A stretch of DNA of 64,000 nt from Paenibacillus tianmuensis (GCF_900100345.1 NZ_FMTT01000001.1:186001-250000); one strand, 5' to 3'. Numbered from the stretch's first letter, positions 36,255-47,151 are shown. Numbers and translations: made by a program. The notes: generated by a model not told the origin, from the sequence alone.

Positions 36255-36366
36255 AAGTAGCGACCATCCTTTAATTTGATTTCCAGTCTCAGCATTGCCC
36301 ATTCGGCAGAGCCATTATTCTTCAACATTTTACACGATTCCGGCAGACGAATCCATCGGCCAGACG

Positions 36367-36401
36367 CAAAAAACCGGAGACGCTCCGAAAGAGCGCTCCG
36401 G
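36367..36401 (-). terminator. Terminator of the PpiC foldase gene
   Basis: Leftward hairpin CCGGAGCGCT ... AGCGTCTCCGG (36401 down to 36374) followed by TTTTTT (36373-36368). Confidence 0.9.
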
Positions 36402-36407
36402 CATGTA

Positions 36408-37535
36408 TTACTTTGCTTTAGGCAGGTCCAGTTTCTCGATCAATCCCGGCAGCTCCTGCTCCGTAAACGTCACGTAGGCTTCGGTCATCACGTCCTGCTT
36501 CAGCTCGTCCTTCACTTCGTCTAACGTTTGCGTGGAACGGGCTTCGACGCGCATGATATGGTAGCCGAACTCCGTTTCAACCGGTTCGCTGATTTTGTTC
36601 AGCTCCAGCTCGGCAGCCGCTTTCTTAAACGCGTCGACCCAGAGCGCTATGGCCTGATTCTCGTACAGACCGCCCGAATCTTTGGAGCCCGGGTCGTCGG
36701 TATATTGCTTAGCCAGCGCGGCGAAATCCTCGCCGTTTTTCAGCTTCGCGGTGATGTCGAGCGCCAGCTTCTTGGCGTCATCCTTCGAACGCTCTTTGCC
36801 GTCGGAGTCCTCGAAGCCGATCAAAATATGCCGTACGGACGCTTTCACGAACTCGCCGGTTTTTGCAGCAATGGCCGCATCGTAGGCTTCTTTCAGCTTC
36901 GCGTCGGTCACTTGGGCGGAAAACGCCAGTCCGGCGGCGATGTCGAGGCCGAGAAAGTCGCGGACATCCTGCTCGCTTAATCCTTCTTTGGCCAGCAAGG
37001 CGGCAAGGTCCTCGGTTTGGTTGAATTTGGTCAAATAACCTTTCATCACCGCGTATTGCTTGTCGATTTCGGCGGGAAGGGCAGCCTTCTGCTCCGCAGT
37101 GACCCGCCCGGCTAATACTTTGTAGCCGATAATACGCTTCAGGAACTCTTCGTCTGTTTCTCCGGTGTCGGGCAGCAAGCGCATGACCGCATCGAGCTTG
37201 TTGAACTCGCCCCATGTCATCTTTCCGCCCTTGTAAGTCGCGACGACGTTGTTCGGATCGCCTTTCTTGCCGACCCAGATCGTCCCAGTGCTCTCATCCC
37301 AGCTTACTTCCTTGCCGAGCGTTTCGTTGATGAATCTGAGCGGCACGTAGGTGGTGCCGTTATAAATGAAACCTTGCCCCTGCTCGGCGGTCGTTTTTTT
37401 CTCTACACCGTCGAACATATATTTGAGCTGCTTAAAATATACCTCAATTTGAGTGCCGCTCGCATAGGCGACCGACCCCGTCAGCATGACGCCCAGCGAT
37501 AGGCCCAGCGCCAAACCCTTCAGCTTGTCATTCAT
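36408..37535 (-). CDS. Exported PpiC-type foldase with copper-amine-oxidase stalk domain
   Basis: 375 aa. A signal peptide ends at VAYA-SG (about residue 26) with no lipobox, so it is secreted or wall-bound, unlike lipid-anchored PrsA. Next comes a stalk domain (about 28-95, TTYVPLRFINETLGKEVSWDE), a SurA/PrsA-like helical region, and a parvulin rotamase domain (about 225-330, ASVRHILIGFEDSDGKER, DFAALAKQYTDDPGSKDSGGLYE and FGYHIMRVEAR). Expected to help secreted proteins fold outside the membrane. GGGAGAGGA precedes the ATG. The fusion of stalk and parvulin seems typical of Paenibacillus-type genomes. Confidence 0.9.
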   Translation of the reverse strand: MNDKLKGLALGLSLGVMLTGSVAYASGTQIEVYFKQLKYMFDGVEKKTTAEQGQGFIYNGTTYVPLRFINETLGKEVSWDESTGTIWVGKKGDPNNVVATYKGGKMTWGEFNKLDAVMRLLPDTGETDEEFLKRIIGYKVLAGRVTAEQKAALPAEIDKQYAVMKGYLTKFNQTEDLAALLAKEGLSEQDVRDFLGLDIAAGLAFSAQVTDAKLKEAYDAAIAAKTGEFVKASVRHILIGFEDSDGKERSKDDAKKLALDITAKLKNGEDFAALAKQYTDDPGSKDSGGLYENQAIALWVDAFKKAAAELELNKISEPVETEFGYHIMRVEARSTQTLDEVKDELKQDVMTEAYVTFTEQELPGLIEKLDLPKAK

Positions 37536-37745
37536 ACGTTAATCCATCCTCTCCCTTTGAGTGTGACTTACTACTTCCACAAAGGGAAGCAAAATCCTTT
37601 TTTTATCTTTCTCGAATGACCATTGATTTTGCCAAATTCTGAATTCACGAAGAATTTGCACTTTTCAGACAGGAATTTATTCAAGCGTGTAGTATTTGTG
37701 TAAGTAGAGACAGAAACAATCATCGAAAAGGGGGATGAACGGAAC

Positions 37746-39689
37746 GTGATGAGCTTGATCCCCGGTCCGGAGGACTTGTATCTGTTCCACGAAGGCAATT
37801 TATTCCGAAGCTACCGGATGCTTGGTGCCCATCTGGCCGAGTCGGAGGGGAAACGCGGCGTCCGCTTCGTCGTCTGGGCCCCTCACGCCCGCGAAGTCCG
37901 GGTAGTCGGCGACTTCAATTGCTGGGACGGCTCGGGTCATGCGATGCAAAAGGTCAGCACCTGGGGCGTCTGGTCGTTGTTCGTGCCCGACGTCCGGGAA
38001 GGAGAGTACTACAAATACGAAATCATCACCTCTGCCGGAACGCTGCTGTATAAAGCCGATCCGTACGCGTTCTGGTCCGAGCTCAAGCCGGGAACGGCTT
38101 CGCGCATCTGCTCTCTGGACGGCTACGAATGGACCGATCAGGAATGGCAAGCGCGCAAAGCATCCCAATCTGTCTACCGCTCCCCTTTAAACATCTATGA
38201 AGTGCATCTCGGTACCTGGAAAAAAAAGCCTGACGGTGCCTACTACTCCTACCGCGAACTCGCAAGCGAACTGGTCGATTACGTGAAAGAGATGGGGTAC
38301 ACCCATATCGAGCTGCTTCCGCTTGCCGAACATCCTTACGACCGGTCCTGGGGCTACCAGGCCACCGGCTACTATTCGGTCACCAGCCGCTTCGGCACGC
38401 CAAAAGATTTTATGTATTTCGTCGATTGCTGCCACAGGGCCGGAATTGGCGTCATTATGGACTGGGTGCCGGGCCATTTCGTCAAAGACGAGCACGGTCT
38501 GCGGCAGTTCGACGGCCAGCCGCTATATGAGCACAGCGATCCCGCCTTAGCCGAGAAGCCCGAATGGGGCACACTCGCTTTTGATTTTTCCAAGCCGGAA
38601 GTCGTCAGCTTCCTGATCTCGAACGCGCTGTTCTGGATAGATATGTACCATATTGACGGACTGCGCGTCGATGCGGTCGCGAGCCTTCTTTATCTGAATT
38701 TCGGCCAGCCGCGCGGGCAGTGGATCAAGAACGTCGATGGGGGAGACGAGAATCTCGAGGCGATCTCTTTCCTGAAAAAAATGAACCGCACGGTATTCGC
38801 TAGTTATCCGGATGCGCTGATGATGGCCGAAGATTCGACCGCTTGGCCGCTTGTAACGGCGCCGGTCGACGCCGGGGGCCTTGGGTTCAACTACAAGTGG
38901 AACATGGGCTGGATGAACGACATGCTGAAATACATGGAGACAGACCCGTATTTCCGCCCCGGAAGCCACGGCCTGCTGACGTTCAGCTTCATGTATGCCT
39001 TCTCCGAGAATTATGTACTGCCGCTGTCGCATGACGAAGTCGTGCACGGCAAAAAATCGCTGCTCAACAAAATGCCCGGGGATTACTGGCGCAAGTTCGC
39101 GAATTTGCGGCTGCTCTTCGGCTACATGATGGGCCATCCGGGTAAAAAGCTGCTGTTTATGGGCGGCGAATTCGGTCAATTCGACGAATGGAAGGACCTG
39201 GAGGATCTGGATTGGGAGATGCTCGGCTACGACAGCCACCGCAGCATGCACCGGTACGTCCGGGACCTGAACCAGTTGTATCTGCGCGAGCCGGCGCTGT
39301 GGGAGCTGGACCATCAGCCGGAGGGGTTCGCCTGGATCGATCCTCACGACCAGCGCCAGAGCGTGACGACGTTTATGCGCTGCTCCAGCAATCCGGAAGA
39401 CGTGCTGGTGATCGTCTGCAACTTTACACCCGTGTATCATGCCAAGTACCGGATCGGCGTTCCGTTCGCCGGAGAGTACGTGGAGCTGTTCAACAGCGAC
39501 GCAGGCGAATACGGCGGCTCCGGCAAGCTGAACGGGGGCAGGCTGCGGACGGAAGACGTCCCGTGGCACGACCGGCAGGACAGCCTGCATATTTCGCTGC
39601 CTCCGTTGGCCGCCGTCATCTTCAAGCCGGTTAAAATCAAGCGTAAGCGTACCAATGCGACGACGAGGAGGGGGAAAGCCGATGCGTAA
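37746..39689 (+). CDS. glgB: 1,4-alpha-glucan branching enzyme
   Basis: 647 aa GH13/CBM48 enzyme forming alpha-1,6 branches in glycogen. N-terminal CBM48 ([36 protein letters not shown]); barrel motifs [28 protein letters not shown] (nucleophile Asp), [10 protein letters not shown] (acid/base Glu) and [10 protein letters not shown]. First gene of glgB-glgC-glgD-glgA. GTG at 37746 or ATG at 37749; GGGGGA at 37730-37735 favours the GTG slightly. Confidence 0.96.
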   Translation: MMSLIPGPEDLYLFHEGNLFRSYRMLGAHLAESEGKRGVRFVVWAPHAREVRVVGDFNCWDGSGHAMQKVSTWGVWSLFVPDVREGEYYKYEIITSAGTLLYKADPYAFWSELKPGTASRICSLDGYEWTDQEWQARKASQSVYRSPLNIYEVHLGTWKKKPDGAYYSYRELASELVDYVKEMGYTHIELLPLAEHPYDRSWGYQATGYYSVTSRFGTPKDFMYFVDCCHRAGIGVIMDWVPGHFVKDEHGLRQFDGQPLYEHSDPALAEKPEWGTLAFDFSKPEVVSFLISNALFWIDMYHIDGLRVDAVASLLYLNFGQPRGQWIKNVDGGDENLEAISFLKKMNRTVFASYPDALMMAEDSTAWPLVTAPVDAGGLGFNYKWNMGWMNDMLKYMETDPYFRPGSHGLLTFSFMYAFSENYVLPLSHDEVVHGKKSLLNKMPGDYWRKFANLRLLFGYMMGHPGKKLLFMGGEFGQFDEWKDLEDLDWEMLGYDSHRSMHRYVRDLNQLYLREPALWELDHQPEGFAWIDPHDQRQSVTTFMRCSSNPEDVLVIVCNFTPVYHAKYRIGVPFAGEYVELFNSDAGEYGGSGKLNGGRLRTEDVPWHDRQDSLHISLPPLAAVIFKPVKIKRKRTNATTRRGKADA

Positions 39690-40851
39690 AAAAGAGTGTG
39701 TGGCCATGCTGCTGGCCGGCGGGGAAGGAAGACGTCTGGGCGTCCTGACCAGCAAGCTGGCGAAGCCTGCTGTTCATTTTGGCGGAAAATACCGGATCAT
39801 CGATTTTACCCTCAGCAACTGCACGAACTCGGGCATCGATACGGTCGGCGTTCTGACGCAGTACCAGCCGCTCGTGTTGAATACGTATATCGGAATCGGA
39901 ACACCGTGGGATTTGGACCGCAAGAGCGGCGGCGTGACGGTGCTGCCTCCTTATATGGAGCAAAGCGGCGGCGATTGGTACAAGGGAACGGCGAACGCAA
40001 TCTACCGCAACATTTCGTTCATCGAGCAGTACGACCCGGAGTATGTGCTGGTCATCTCCGGCGACCATGTTTACAAGATGGATTACGACCGAATGCTCGA
40101 TTTCCATAAAAGCAAAGCGGCGGACTGCACGATCGCCGTCATCGAAGTGAAGTGGGAGGAAGCGAGCCGCTTCGGCCTGATGAGCACGGATGACGAGAAC
40201 CGAATTACCGAGTTCGCGGAAAAGCCGAAGGAGCCGAAGAGCAATCTGGCGTCGATGGGCATCTACATTTTCAATTGGCAGGCGCTCAAGGAATACTTGA
40301 TTAAGGATGAGGCCGACCCCGAATCGAGCAAAGACTTCGGGAAAGACGTCATTCCGCTGATGCTGCGCGACGGGCGGCCGCTCTTTGCGTATCCGTTTGA
40401 AGGCTACTGGAAGGACGTCGGGACGATTCAGAGCTTGTGGGAAGCCAATATGGACCTGCTGGAGGATGAGCCCGAATTCAATCTGAACGACCGGGAATGG
40501 CGCATTTATTCGGTCAATCCGTGCCAGCCCGGGCAGTACGTAGCCCCGACGGCGCAGGTGCGGCGGTCGCTGATTAACGAAGGCTGCTGCGTGTTCGGCG
40601 AGGTCGATCATTCTGTGCTGTTCTACGGCGTGCAGGTCGGCGAGGGCAGCGTCATCCGGGATTCCGTCATTATGCCGAACGTGACGATCGGCAGCAACGT
40701 GAGCATCCAGAAGGCGATTATCGGCGAGGGAACGGTCGTGGAAGACGGGTGCGTCATCGGACATCAAGATGAGCATGGCGGGGGAGATATCGTTTTGATC
40801 GGCAGCAATGAGCGTATCGGCAGGACCACTAGTGTCTCTGGGAAAGGGTGA
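39682..40851 (+). CDS. glgC: Glucose-1-phosphate adenylyltransferase
   Basis: 389 aa, makes ADP-glucose for glycogen synthesis. N-terminal nucleotidyltransferase motif [53 protein letters not shown] and [11 protein letters not shown]-terminal left-handed beta-helix with hexapeptide repeats ([12 protein letters not shown] and [15 protein letters not shown]). The start at 39682 is 8 bases inside the glgB end and follows GGAGGGGG. Confidence 0.96.
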   Translation: MRKKECVAMLLAGGEGRRLGVLTSKLAKPAVHFGGKYRIIDFTLSNCTNSGIDTVGVLTQYQPLVLNTYIGIGTPWDLDRKSGGVTVLPPYMEQSGGDWYKGTANAIYRNISFIEQYDPEYVLVISGDHVYKMDYDRMLDFHKSKAADCTIAVIEVKWEEASRFGLMSTDDENRITEFAEKPKEPKSNLASMGIYIFNWQALKEYLIKDEADPESSKDFGKDVIPLMLRDGRPLFAYPFEGYWKDVGTIQSLWEANMDLLEDEPEFNLNDREWRIYSVNPCQPGQYVAPTAQVRRSLINEGCCVFGEVDHSVLFYGVQVGEGSVIRDSVIMPNVTIGSNVSIQKAIIGEGTVVEDGCVIGHQDEHGGGDIVLIGSNERIGRTTSVSGKG

Positions 40852-40857
40852 AGCCGC

Positions 40858-41967
40858 ATGAAGCGAATGATGGGCGTAATCAACCTGGTGAACGAGCGGG
40901 ACGATTTGGAGGAACTGACCTATTCCCGGTGCGTCGCGTCGGTGCCGTTCGGCGCCAGGTACCGGCTGATCGATTTTACGTTGTCCAATATGGTGAACTC
41001 GGGCATTGAGAATGTCGCCGTATTCACGCAGCATAAATATCGGTCCCTGATGGATCATCTCGGGTCCGGAAAAGAATGGGACTTGGACCGCAAGCGCGGC
41101 GGATTGTTTATCCTGCCCGCCGTCCTTCATGGGGACACTGGACTGGCGCGGGGCGATCTGTTCCAGTTCTACAGCCACCGCGATTACTTTTACCGCGGGC
41201 GGCAGGATTATGTGATCATCTCGCGCAGCCATATCGTCTGCAATATCGACTACAATGCCGTGCTGGATTACCATTTGGAGAAGGGCGCCGACATCACGGT
41301 CGTCTATAAAAAGTCGGACAACGACGAATGCGCCTCCTTTCGCAGGATGGCCGTCAAGGAAGACGGCAAAGTGACGGTGATCGAAGACCATTCGGGGCGG
41401 CTGCGCACCGACAACGTGTCGATGGAAATGTACGTGATGAGCAAGGAGCTGCTGCTCGATATGGTCGAATCGTGCCTCGCCCAAGGCTATGATCATCTCG
41501 TCCGCGACGGAATTATGAAGAATGTCGATAAACTGGGCGTTTACGGCTACATGCACGAAGGCCATACTGGCATAGTGAATACGATCCAAAGCTACTACAA
41601 GCATAGCATGCAATTGCTCAATCCGAAAATATGGCGCGAGCTGTTCTTCCAGAAGAACCTGATCTACACAAAGGTCAAAGACGAGCCGCCGGCCCGTTAC
41701 GCCGAGAACGCGCATGCCCGCAACGCGTTGATTGCCAACGGCTGCATCATCGAAGGCAAGGTGGAGAACAGCATCTTGTTCCGTGGCGTCAAAATCCGCA
41801 AAGGTGCGTACGTCAAAAACAGCATCATTCTGCAAAACTGCGAGATCGAAGAAAATGTCATTATCGAGAACGCGATCTTGGACAAAGATGTGTTTATCAG
41901 TCGCGGTCGCGTGCTGACCGGCGATAAGCAAGCGCCGTTTATCGCTTCGAAGACGAAGGTGATTTAA
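40858..41967 (+). CDS. glgD: GlgD, glucose-1-phosphate adenylyltransferase-like partner of GlgC
   Basis: 369 aa paralogue of GlgC that lacks the conserved GGxGxRL catalytic loop (N-terminus reads MGVINLVNERDDLEELTYSR), so it is predicted to be non-catalytic and to activate GlgC in a mixed tetramer, as in Bacillus and Geobacillus. Shares FGARYRLIDFTLSNMVNSGI and the beta-helix (NALIANGCIIEGKVENSI). Six bases after glgC. Confidence 0.95.
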   Translation: MKRMMGVINLVNERDDLEELTYSRCVASVPFGARYRLIDFTLSNMVNSGIENVAVFTQHKYRSLMDHLGSGKEWDLDRKRGGLFILPAVLHGDTGLARGDLFQFYSHRDYFYRGRQDYVIISRSHIVCNIDYNAVLDYHLEKGADITVVYKKSDNDECASFRRMAVKEDGKVTVIEDHSGRLRTDNVSMEMYVMSKELLLDMVESCLAQGYDHLVRDGIMKNVDKLGVYGYMHEGHTGIVNTIQSYYKHSMQLLNPKIWRELFFQKNLIYTKVKDEPPARYAENAHARNALIANGCIIEGKVENSILFRGVKIRKGAYVKNSIILQNCEIEENVIIENAILDKDVFISRGRVLTGDKQAPFIASKTKVI

Positions 41968-42109
41968 TAGATATCGGTGAAAAACAAGCGGAGCGGGCGG
42001 AGTTGTTCCGGAGAAACGTCAGGCCGGGGTGGAACAGCGAACGGAAGATCGATCCGCTCGTGAAGCGGCTTGTTGATTCAGCGGATTGTAAAAGGAGGGA
42101 GAGGAAGCT

Positions 42110-43552
42110 ATGAAAGTGTTATTTGCCGCGTCAGAAGCCGTGCCTTTTGTCAAGACGGGAGGACTTGCCGATGTCATCGGCTCGCTGCCTAAGGAGCTGG
42201 CGAAGCAGGGGATCGACGTCCGGGTCATCCTGCCCAAGTACGAGGACATTCCGGCACGTTTCACGGAGCAGATGGAAAACGTCGCTTCCTTTACTCTCCA
42301 GATGGGCTGGAGAAGCTTATACTGCGGCATCCAGAAGCTGGAGCATGACGGGATCACGTTTTATTTTGTCGACAACGAATATTATTTCCGGCGGAAGGGC
42401 TGTTACGGCTACGGTGACGATTCGGAACGATTTGCCTTCTACTGCCGCGCGGTGCTTGATGCTCTGCCGCATATCGATTATATGCCGGACCTGCTTCACT
42501 GCCACGACTGGCAGGCCGGCATGATTCCGGTGCTGTACAAGGCGCATTTCAGCCATCAGCCGCTGTTCTCCCATCTCAAAACGATCGTTACGATTCACAA
42601 TTTGAAATATCAGGGTGTCTTCGGCAAGGAACAGTTCCAGGACTTTTTTGCTTTGGGCGTGGAGCATCTGCACGGGTATGCGCTGGAAATGCACGGCGGG
42701 GCGAGCTTCCTGAAGGGCGGCTTGCTGTACTCGGATTATATTACGACCGTCAGCCCGACGTACGCGGAAGAAATCCAAACGCCCTATTACGGGGAGCATC
42801 TCGACGGGCTGCTGCGCAGCCAAAGCGGCCGGCTGCAAGGCATACTGAACGGGATTGATTACGAGGAATTCGATCCGATGACGGACTCGCATCTGGAGGT
42901 CAACTATCGGGATTCTTATGCGAAAAAGCAGGCGAACAAGCTGAAGCTGCAGGAGCGGCTGGGCCTGCCGGTTGACAAGGATATGCCGTTGATCGCGCTG
43001 GTAACGCGCCTGGTCGACCAGAAGGGGCTTGCGCTCATCGACCGGGTGATCGCCGACCTGATGGCGCTTGACGCGCAGTGGGTCGTGCTGGGTACCGGAG
43101 AGCCGCGGTTCGAGGACCTGTTCCGCTGGGCCGCAGGCGCGTTTCCGGACAAGCTGTCGGCGCAAATTTTGTTCAACGAAGCGCTGGCCCGCCAAATTTA
43201 TGCCGGGTCAGATCTGTTTTTGATGCCCTCGCTGTTCGAGCCGTGCGGGATCGGCCAGTTGATCGCGATGCGGTACTGTTCCGTCCCGATCGTCCGCGAG
43301 ACTGGCGGGTTGCGGGACACCGTGACGCCTTATGACGAAACGACCGGGGAAGGGGCCGGCTTCAGCTTTGCGAATTATAACGCCCATGACATGCTGTTCA
43401 CGATCGAACGCGCCGTCCGGTTATATCGGGAGCCGGGCGTATGGACGAACCTGATGAACAATATCAAGAAAAAAGATTTCAGCTGGCACAAATCGGCTCA
43501 GCAATATGCCGACTTGTATCGTCAACTGGCAGTGGCATCTGAAGTTGAGTAG
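42110..43552 (+). CDS. glgA: Glycogen synthase (ADP-glucose)
   Basis: 480 aa GT5 enzyme adding glucose from ADP-glucose to the glycogen chain. ADP-glucose motif KTGGLADVIGSLP at residues 15-27; HCHDWQAGMIP; the C-terminal active-site stretch PSLFEPCGIGQLIAMRY and ETGGLRDTV. A 142-base gap after glgD holds no gene, only the ribosome site GGAGGGAGAGG. No phosphorylase gene follows, so glycogen breakdown is encoded elsewhere. Confidence 0.96.
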   Translation: MKVLFAASEAVPFVKTGGLADVIGSLPKELAKQGIDVRVILPKYEDIPARFTEQMENVASFTLQMGWRSLYCGIQKLEHDGITFYFVDNEYYFRRKGCYGYGDDSERFAFYCRAVLDALPHIDYMPDLLHCHDWQAGMIPVLYKAHFSHQPLFSHLKTIVTIHNLKYQGVFGKEQFQDFFALGVEHLHGYALEMHGGASFLKGGLLYSDYITTVSPTYAEEIQTPYYGEHLDGLLRSQSGRLQGILNGIDYEEFDPMTDSHLEVNYRDSYAKKQANKLKLQERLGLPVDKDMPLIALVTRLVDQKGLALIDRVIADLMALDAQWVVLGTGEPRFEDLFRWAAGAFPDKLSAQILFNEALARQIYAGSDLFLMPSLFEPCGIGQLIAMRYCSVPIVRETGGLRDTVTPYDETTGEGAGFSFANYNAHDMLFTIERAVRLYREPGVWTNLMNNIKKKDFSWHKSAQQYADLYRQLAVASEVE

Positions 43553-43584
43553 TGAGCGAACCAGCATCTTTCGTATAAATGGAG

Positions 43585-43632
43585 GAAGGCCGGGCAGCGC
43601 CTTGCATGTGCGCGTACCCGGCCTTCTTTTTT
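43585..43632. terminator. Strong terminator after glgA
   Basis: GAAGGCCGGG (43585-43594) and CCCGGCCTTC (43617-43626), then TTTTTT. It lies between convergent genes but the U-tract favours rightward use. Confidence 0.92.
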
Positions 43633-43635
43633 GGA

Positions 43636-43857
43636 TTAGGCGCCGTCAGGCCCCTCTTCATAGTACATGGTTTCCTTGTTAAAGGAGCGGTTAATCGCCA
43701 GAAAGGCGTGCAGCAGTTCGAATAGCTCGGCTTGGTTCAGCATCAACGCCGGCTTGCCTTCCGACTCTGCAGTATCCGAAACCTGAAACAGGATCGACTT
43801 GTACGTCGGATTCATCTGAATCTCGAACTGGTCTTTTTTTAGCACGCTTTCCCACAT
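43636..43857 (-). CDS. Small protein of unknown function
   Basis: 73 aa from ATG 43857 (MWESVLKKDQ...), or 87 aa from TTG 43899. Neither start has a strong ribosome site (GGATGAG lies close to the ATG; AGGAAAC is 11 from the TTG). Content: FEIQMNPTYKSILFQVSD, then ALMLNQAELFELLHAFLAINRSF. Soluble, with no recognised family. It abuts the glgA terminator tail-to-tail. Confidence 0.6.
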   Translation of the reverse strand: MWESVLKKDQFEIQMNPTYKSILFQVSDTAESEGKPALMLNQAELFELLHAFLAINRSFNKETMYYEEGPDGA

Positions 43858-43998
43858 CGTCTCATCCAACCCTTTCGCTTTCGATGGTCGCCCCGCCAAT
43901 GGAACGCTGTTTCCTACGATATGCGCCGTCCTGTGAATATATTCCCGCTAGATTCTCCGTTCAGGTTTTATCCCCGCCGCGCCTCCAAAAAATAATTC

Positions 43999-44026
43999 TT
44001 GACGAAAACGAATAGACGAGTAAAAT
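43999..44026 (+). promoter_or_regulatory. Candidate promoter of the Nramp transporter gene
   Basis: TTGACG (43999-44004), 16-base spacer, TAAAAT (44021-44026). It would leave a leader of about 165 bases with an AATAGT/ACTATT hairpin and T-run at 44053-44081. No MntR box or manganese riboswitch was recognised in the AT-rich 298-base gap. Confidence 0.55.
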
Positions 44027-44197
44027 TTTTAGTATAGAATTATTTTAATCTGAATAGTATTTTCTAAGACTATTTTTTTACTCCAAAAGTTGCACTTGGA
44101 CAACAAATTTAGCCCGGGACATGAATGTTAGATGGTGACATCATTTTTTGACTGGGGCATCTTGTTGCTGGAATATATACAGATTGAGGTGTGAACC

Positions 44198-45589
44198 ATG
44201 AACGAAGAACTGGGAGTACAAACAAGAGTCGAACAAAGCCCGAGAGCAGAAAAAAAAGAGCGTTCGGAGAACAGCAGCGGCTGGAGATTGGAAAGAACGC
44301 AGCATTCGCTGCCTGAAGTATACCGTTCCTTGAAAATCCCGAAGAGTGGAAGCTGGATCAAAAAGTTTCTGGCCTTTGCCGGACCTGGTTACTTGGTTGC
44401 CGTAGGGTATATGGACCCGGGGAACTGGGCTACGGATATTGCCGGAGGCTCCTTGTTCGGTTATTCGCTGCTATCGGTCATTTTGATCTCGAATCTGATG
44501 GCGATCCTGCTGCAGGCGCTTGCCGGAAAGCTCGGAATCGTCACCGGGCGGGATCTTGCCCAAGCATGCCGCGACCATTACAGTAAGCCGGTCTCGATGA
44601 TGCTGTGGGTGCTGTGCGAGCTGGCTATTGCGGCGTGCGATCTGGCCGAGGTGATCGGCTCCGCCATTGCGCTGCAGCTGCTGTTCGGCATCCCGTTGCT
44701 GTACGGGGTCATGATCACCGTGCTGGACGTGCTGCTTGTGCTGCTGCTGCAAAACAAAGGCTTCCGTTACATCGAAACGTTGGTGATCGTGCTGATCGTG
44801 ACGATTGGCGCCTGCTTCGCGGTCGAAATCTTTTTGTCCAAGCCGGACATTGGCGGTATCGCCCGGGGGTTCGTTCCGACGACGCAGATCATCACCAATC
44901 CGGCGATGCTGTACATTGCCATCGGAATATTGGGCGCGACCGTCATGCCGCATAACCTGTACCTTCATTCGTCGATCGTTCAAACGCGGCAATTCGAGCA
45001 GACGACGGCCGGGAAGCGGCAGGCGATCAAATACGCCACTTGGGACTCGACCATCGCTTTGTTTTTCGCGTTATTCATTAATGCGGCGATTCTGATCTTG
45101 TCGGCTGCGACATTTCACCGGGCAGGCTTAACCAAAGTGGCAGAAATCAACGACGCTTATCAACTATTGACACCGCTGCTGGGAACCGCCCTCGGAAGTA
45201 TTTTATTCGGCGTAGCGCTTCTGGCTTCCGGACAAAACTCGACGTTAACCGGGACGCTGGCCGGACAAATCGTCATGGAAGGCTTTCTTAACTTCCGGAT
45301 GCCTTCCTGGCTGCGCCGTTTGATCACGCGGCTCATCGCGGTCATCCCTGCCGTCATCGTCACGGCAATTGCGGGAGAGAGCGGGACGGCGAAGCTGCTC
45401 ATTCTCAGCCAAGTTATTTTATCGTTCCAACTGGCGTTCGCCGTCATCCCTCTCGTTAAGTTTACGAGCGACAAGAAAAAAATGGGCGAGTTCGTCAACG
45501 CTCCGTGGCTTACGGTCTTATCGTGGATTGTCGCGATCTTTATCGCCATCTTGAACATTTACTTGCTTTATAAAACGTTCGCGGGCTGA
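44198..45589 (+). CDS. mntH: Nramp-family divalent metal transporter
   Basis: 463 aa membrane protein with about eleven helices that imports manganese (and iron) with protons. The metal-site motifs are [13 protein letters not shown] in helix 1 and [13 protein letters not shown] in helix 6. A hydrophilic N-terminal extension of about 50 residues is longer than in E. coli MntH. GAGGTG lies before the ATG. Confidence 0.94.
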   Translation: MNEELGVQTRVEQSPRAEKKERSENSSGWRLERTQHSLPEVYRSLKIPKSGSWIKKFLAFAGPGYLVAVGYMDPGNWATDIAGGSLFGYSLLSVILISNLMAILLQALAGKLGIVTGRDLAQACRDHYSKPVSMMLWVLCELAIAACDLAEVIGSAIALQLLFGIPLLYGVMITVLDVLLVLLLQNKGFRYIETLVIVLIVTIGACFAVEIFLSKPDIGGIARGFVPTTQIITNPAMLYIAIGILGATVMPHNLYLHSSIVQTRQFEQTTAGKRQAIKYATWDSTIALFFALFINAAILILSAATFHRAGLTKVAEINDAYQLLTPLLGTALGSILFGVALLASGQNSTLTGTLAGQIVMEGFLNFRMPSWLRRLITRLIAVIPAVIVTAIAGESGTAKLLILSQVILSFQLAFAVIPLVKFTSDKKKMGEFVNAPWLTVLSWIVAIFIAILNIYLLYKTFAG

Positions 45590-45706
45590 CCGCTTGGGAA
45601 TAGGAATGCTCTACATTACGCTATGATTGGTTCTTTTATACCAGAGTATTTTCCTGTATAGTGAAATGAAAAATGCAATTTCCGATGGCAGGAGCTGGAA
45701 CAGAGG

Positions 45707-46384
45707 ATGATCAAGATTGTTTCTCTCAATGTAGGCAAACCGCAATCCGTTCCGTTTGAGAAAAAAGAAGTGTCCACGGGCATTTACAAGCATCCGGTCG
45801 CGGGCGAGGTGTTCCTGTCTTCTCTGAATTTCGACGGGGACGGACAGGCGGATCTTGTGCATCATGGCGGTAAGGACAAAGCGGTGTGCGTCTATCCTTA
45901 CGAGCATTATGCTTATTGGTCCGAGCGGCTCGGAAGAAAGCTGCAACATGGCGCATTCGGAGAGAATCTGACGACGCAAGGCTTACTGGAAGACGAAGTC
46001 TGTATCGGGGATACATTCCAGGTGGGCGAGGCCGTTCTGCAGGTCAGCCAGCCGCGGCAGCCTTGCTTCAAGCTGTCGGTCAAATACGGCGTGCCCGAGC
46101 TGCCGCTCTGGGTGCAGAACACCGGCTATACCGGCTATTACTTCCGGGTACTGCAGGAAGGGAACGTCGCCGCAGGAGACGAGCCAATCTTGCTGGAACG
46201 TCATCCACACGGCAGAACGGTTACGTTCGCCAACCGTATTATGCATCATGAGAAGCAAAACATAGAAGGAATGCGCGCTATGCTGGCCGTTGAGCGGTTG
46301 TCCGACAGCTGGCGTAACACGTTCGAGAAACGGCTGGGCGGTATCGAAACCGATACGAAGGAACGGTTGACAGGTCAAGTGTAA
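45707..46384 (+). CDS. MOSC-domain protein (YiiM/YflK-like)
   Basis: 225 aa molybdenum cofactor sulfurase C-terminal-type protein. Key elements are DLVHHGGKDKAVCVYPYEHYAYW, FGENLTTQGLLED, and QPRQPCFKLS with the conserved Cys, followed by a C-terminal helical 3-alpha region. Related proteins (YiiM, YuaD) reduce N-hydroxylated compounds using bound Mo-cofactor; that activity is inferred. GGAG is 12 bases upstream of the ATG. Confidence 0.9.
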   Translation: MIKIVSLNVGKPQSVPFEKKEVSTGIYKHPVAGEVFLSSLNFDGDGQADLVHHGGKDKAVCVYPYEHYAYWSERLGRKLQHGAFGENLTTQGLLEDEVCIGDTFQVGEAVLQVSQPRQPCFKLSVKYGVPELPLWVQNTGYTGYYFRVLQEGNVAAGDEPILLERHPHGRTVTFANRIMHHEKQNIEGMRAMLAVERLSDSWRNTFEKRLGGIETDTKERLTGQV

Positions 46385-46413
46385 GGAGCCGGATCTGCGG
46401 CTTCGGCTTCATG

Positions 46414-46462
46414 AAAAAAGGACGTGTCCCCATGCTATAAAAGCATGGGGCGCGTCCTTTTT
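46414..46462. terminator. Bidirectional terminator
   Basis: AAAAAAGGACG-T-GTCCCCATGCT and AGCATGGGG-C-GCGTCCTTTTT, loop ATAAA: a very long stem with A- and T-runs on the two sides. Serves the MOSC gene (+) and the nitroreductase (-). Confidence 0.95.
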
Positions 46463-46472
46463 GCAATACAGA

Positions 46473-47036
46473 TTAAAGCCATGTGGTTTTATCGGCGAAC
46501 GGCGTTCGCTTCGTTGGCGCAGCATCGCCTTCGGGATAGCCTACGCAAAGCGTAGCTATGATTTTTTGCCCTTCCGTCGCACCTGCAAAACGGCGAAGCC
46601 GTTCGTCCCGGACCAAACCGACGCCCCGGGTTCTCCAAACCATCCCTAGGCCAAGCTCGCCAGCCGCGAGCCACATGGAATGGATGGCGCAGGCGACGGC
46701 GTATTCGTTGTCCTCGGACGCTTCCGCATCGCCCGGCACGATATCCGACGCAACAATAATAAGAAGCGGCGTGTTTCGGACCGCCGTCATGGAAGCTTCG
46801 ACCAGCTCCGGCTTCGTAGGAAACCGCTCCTGAAGGAAGGCAAGCGCCAGCGCGGCGTAGCGCTCTTTGGCCTCGCCCCGCACCACATAGAAGTGCCACG
46901 GCTCCCTAAGCCGGTCGTTCGGCGCTGAAGTCGCGGCCTCCAGCAGCTGTTCGATTTTTTCCGTTTCAACTTCACGGGCTTGAAAATTGCGCACGGCTCT
47001 ACGGCGGCGCAGCGCTTCCGCAATCGTATGATTCAT
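46473..47036 (-). CDS. Nitroreductase-family FMN oxidoreductase
   Basis: 187 aa. Residues RRRAVRNFQAREV at the N-terminus and APNDRLREPWHFYVVRG bind FMN phosphate; GLGMVWRTRGVGL and IIATLCVGYPEGD are the C-terminal motifs. Substrates of the family range from nitro compounds to quinones. The ATG at 47036 (about 10 bases from GGAGG) is preferred to the one at 47045 one base away. Confidence 0.9.
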   Translation of the reverse strand: MNHTIAEALRRRRAVRNFQAREVETEKIEQLLEAATSAPNDRLREPWHFYVVRGEAKERYAALALAFLQERFPTKPELVEASMTAVRNTPLLIIVASDIVPGDAEASEDNEYAVACAIHSMWLAAGELGLGMVWRTRGVGLVRDERLRRFAGATEGQKIIATLCVGYPEGDAAPTKRTPFADKTTWL

Positions 47037-47151
47037 GAGTTCCATTCCTCCAAACCGGTCCGATAAATGATGATATTAATGAATGATGATCAACCATTAT
47101 TGTATGCTTTTTCCGGCATGTTTTCAATCCGCAGCTACAGCTCCTGCCCGG

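Noticed and set aside
43900-44197. Manganese riboswitch or MntR box ahead of the Nramp gene
   Set aside because: Neither the conserved riboswitch loops nor a convincing MntR palindrome is present in the AT-rich leader.
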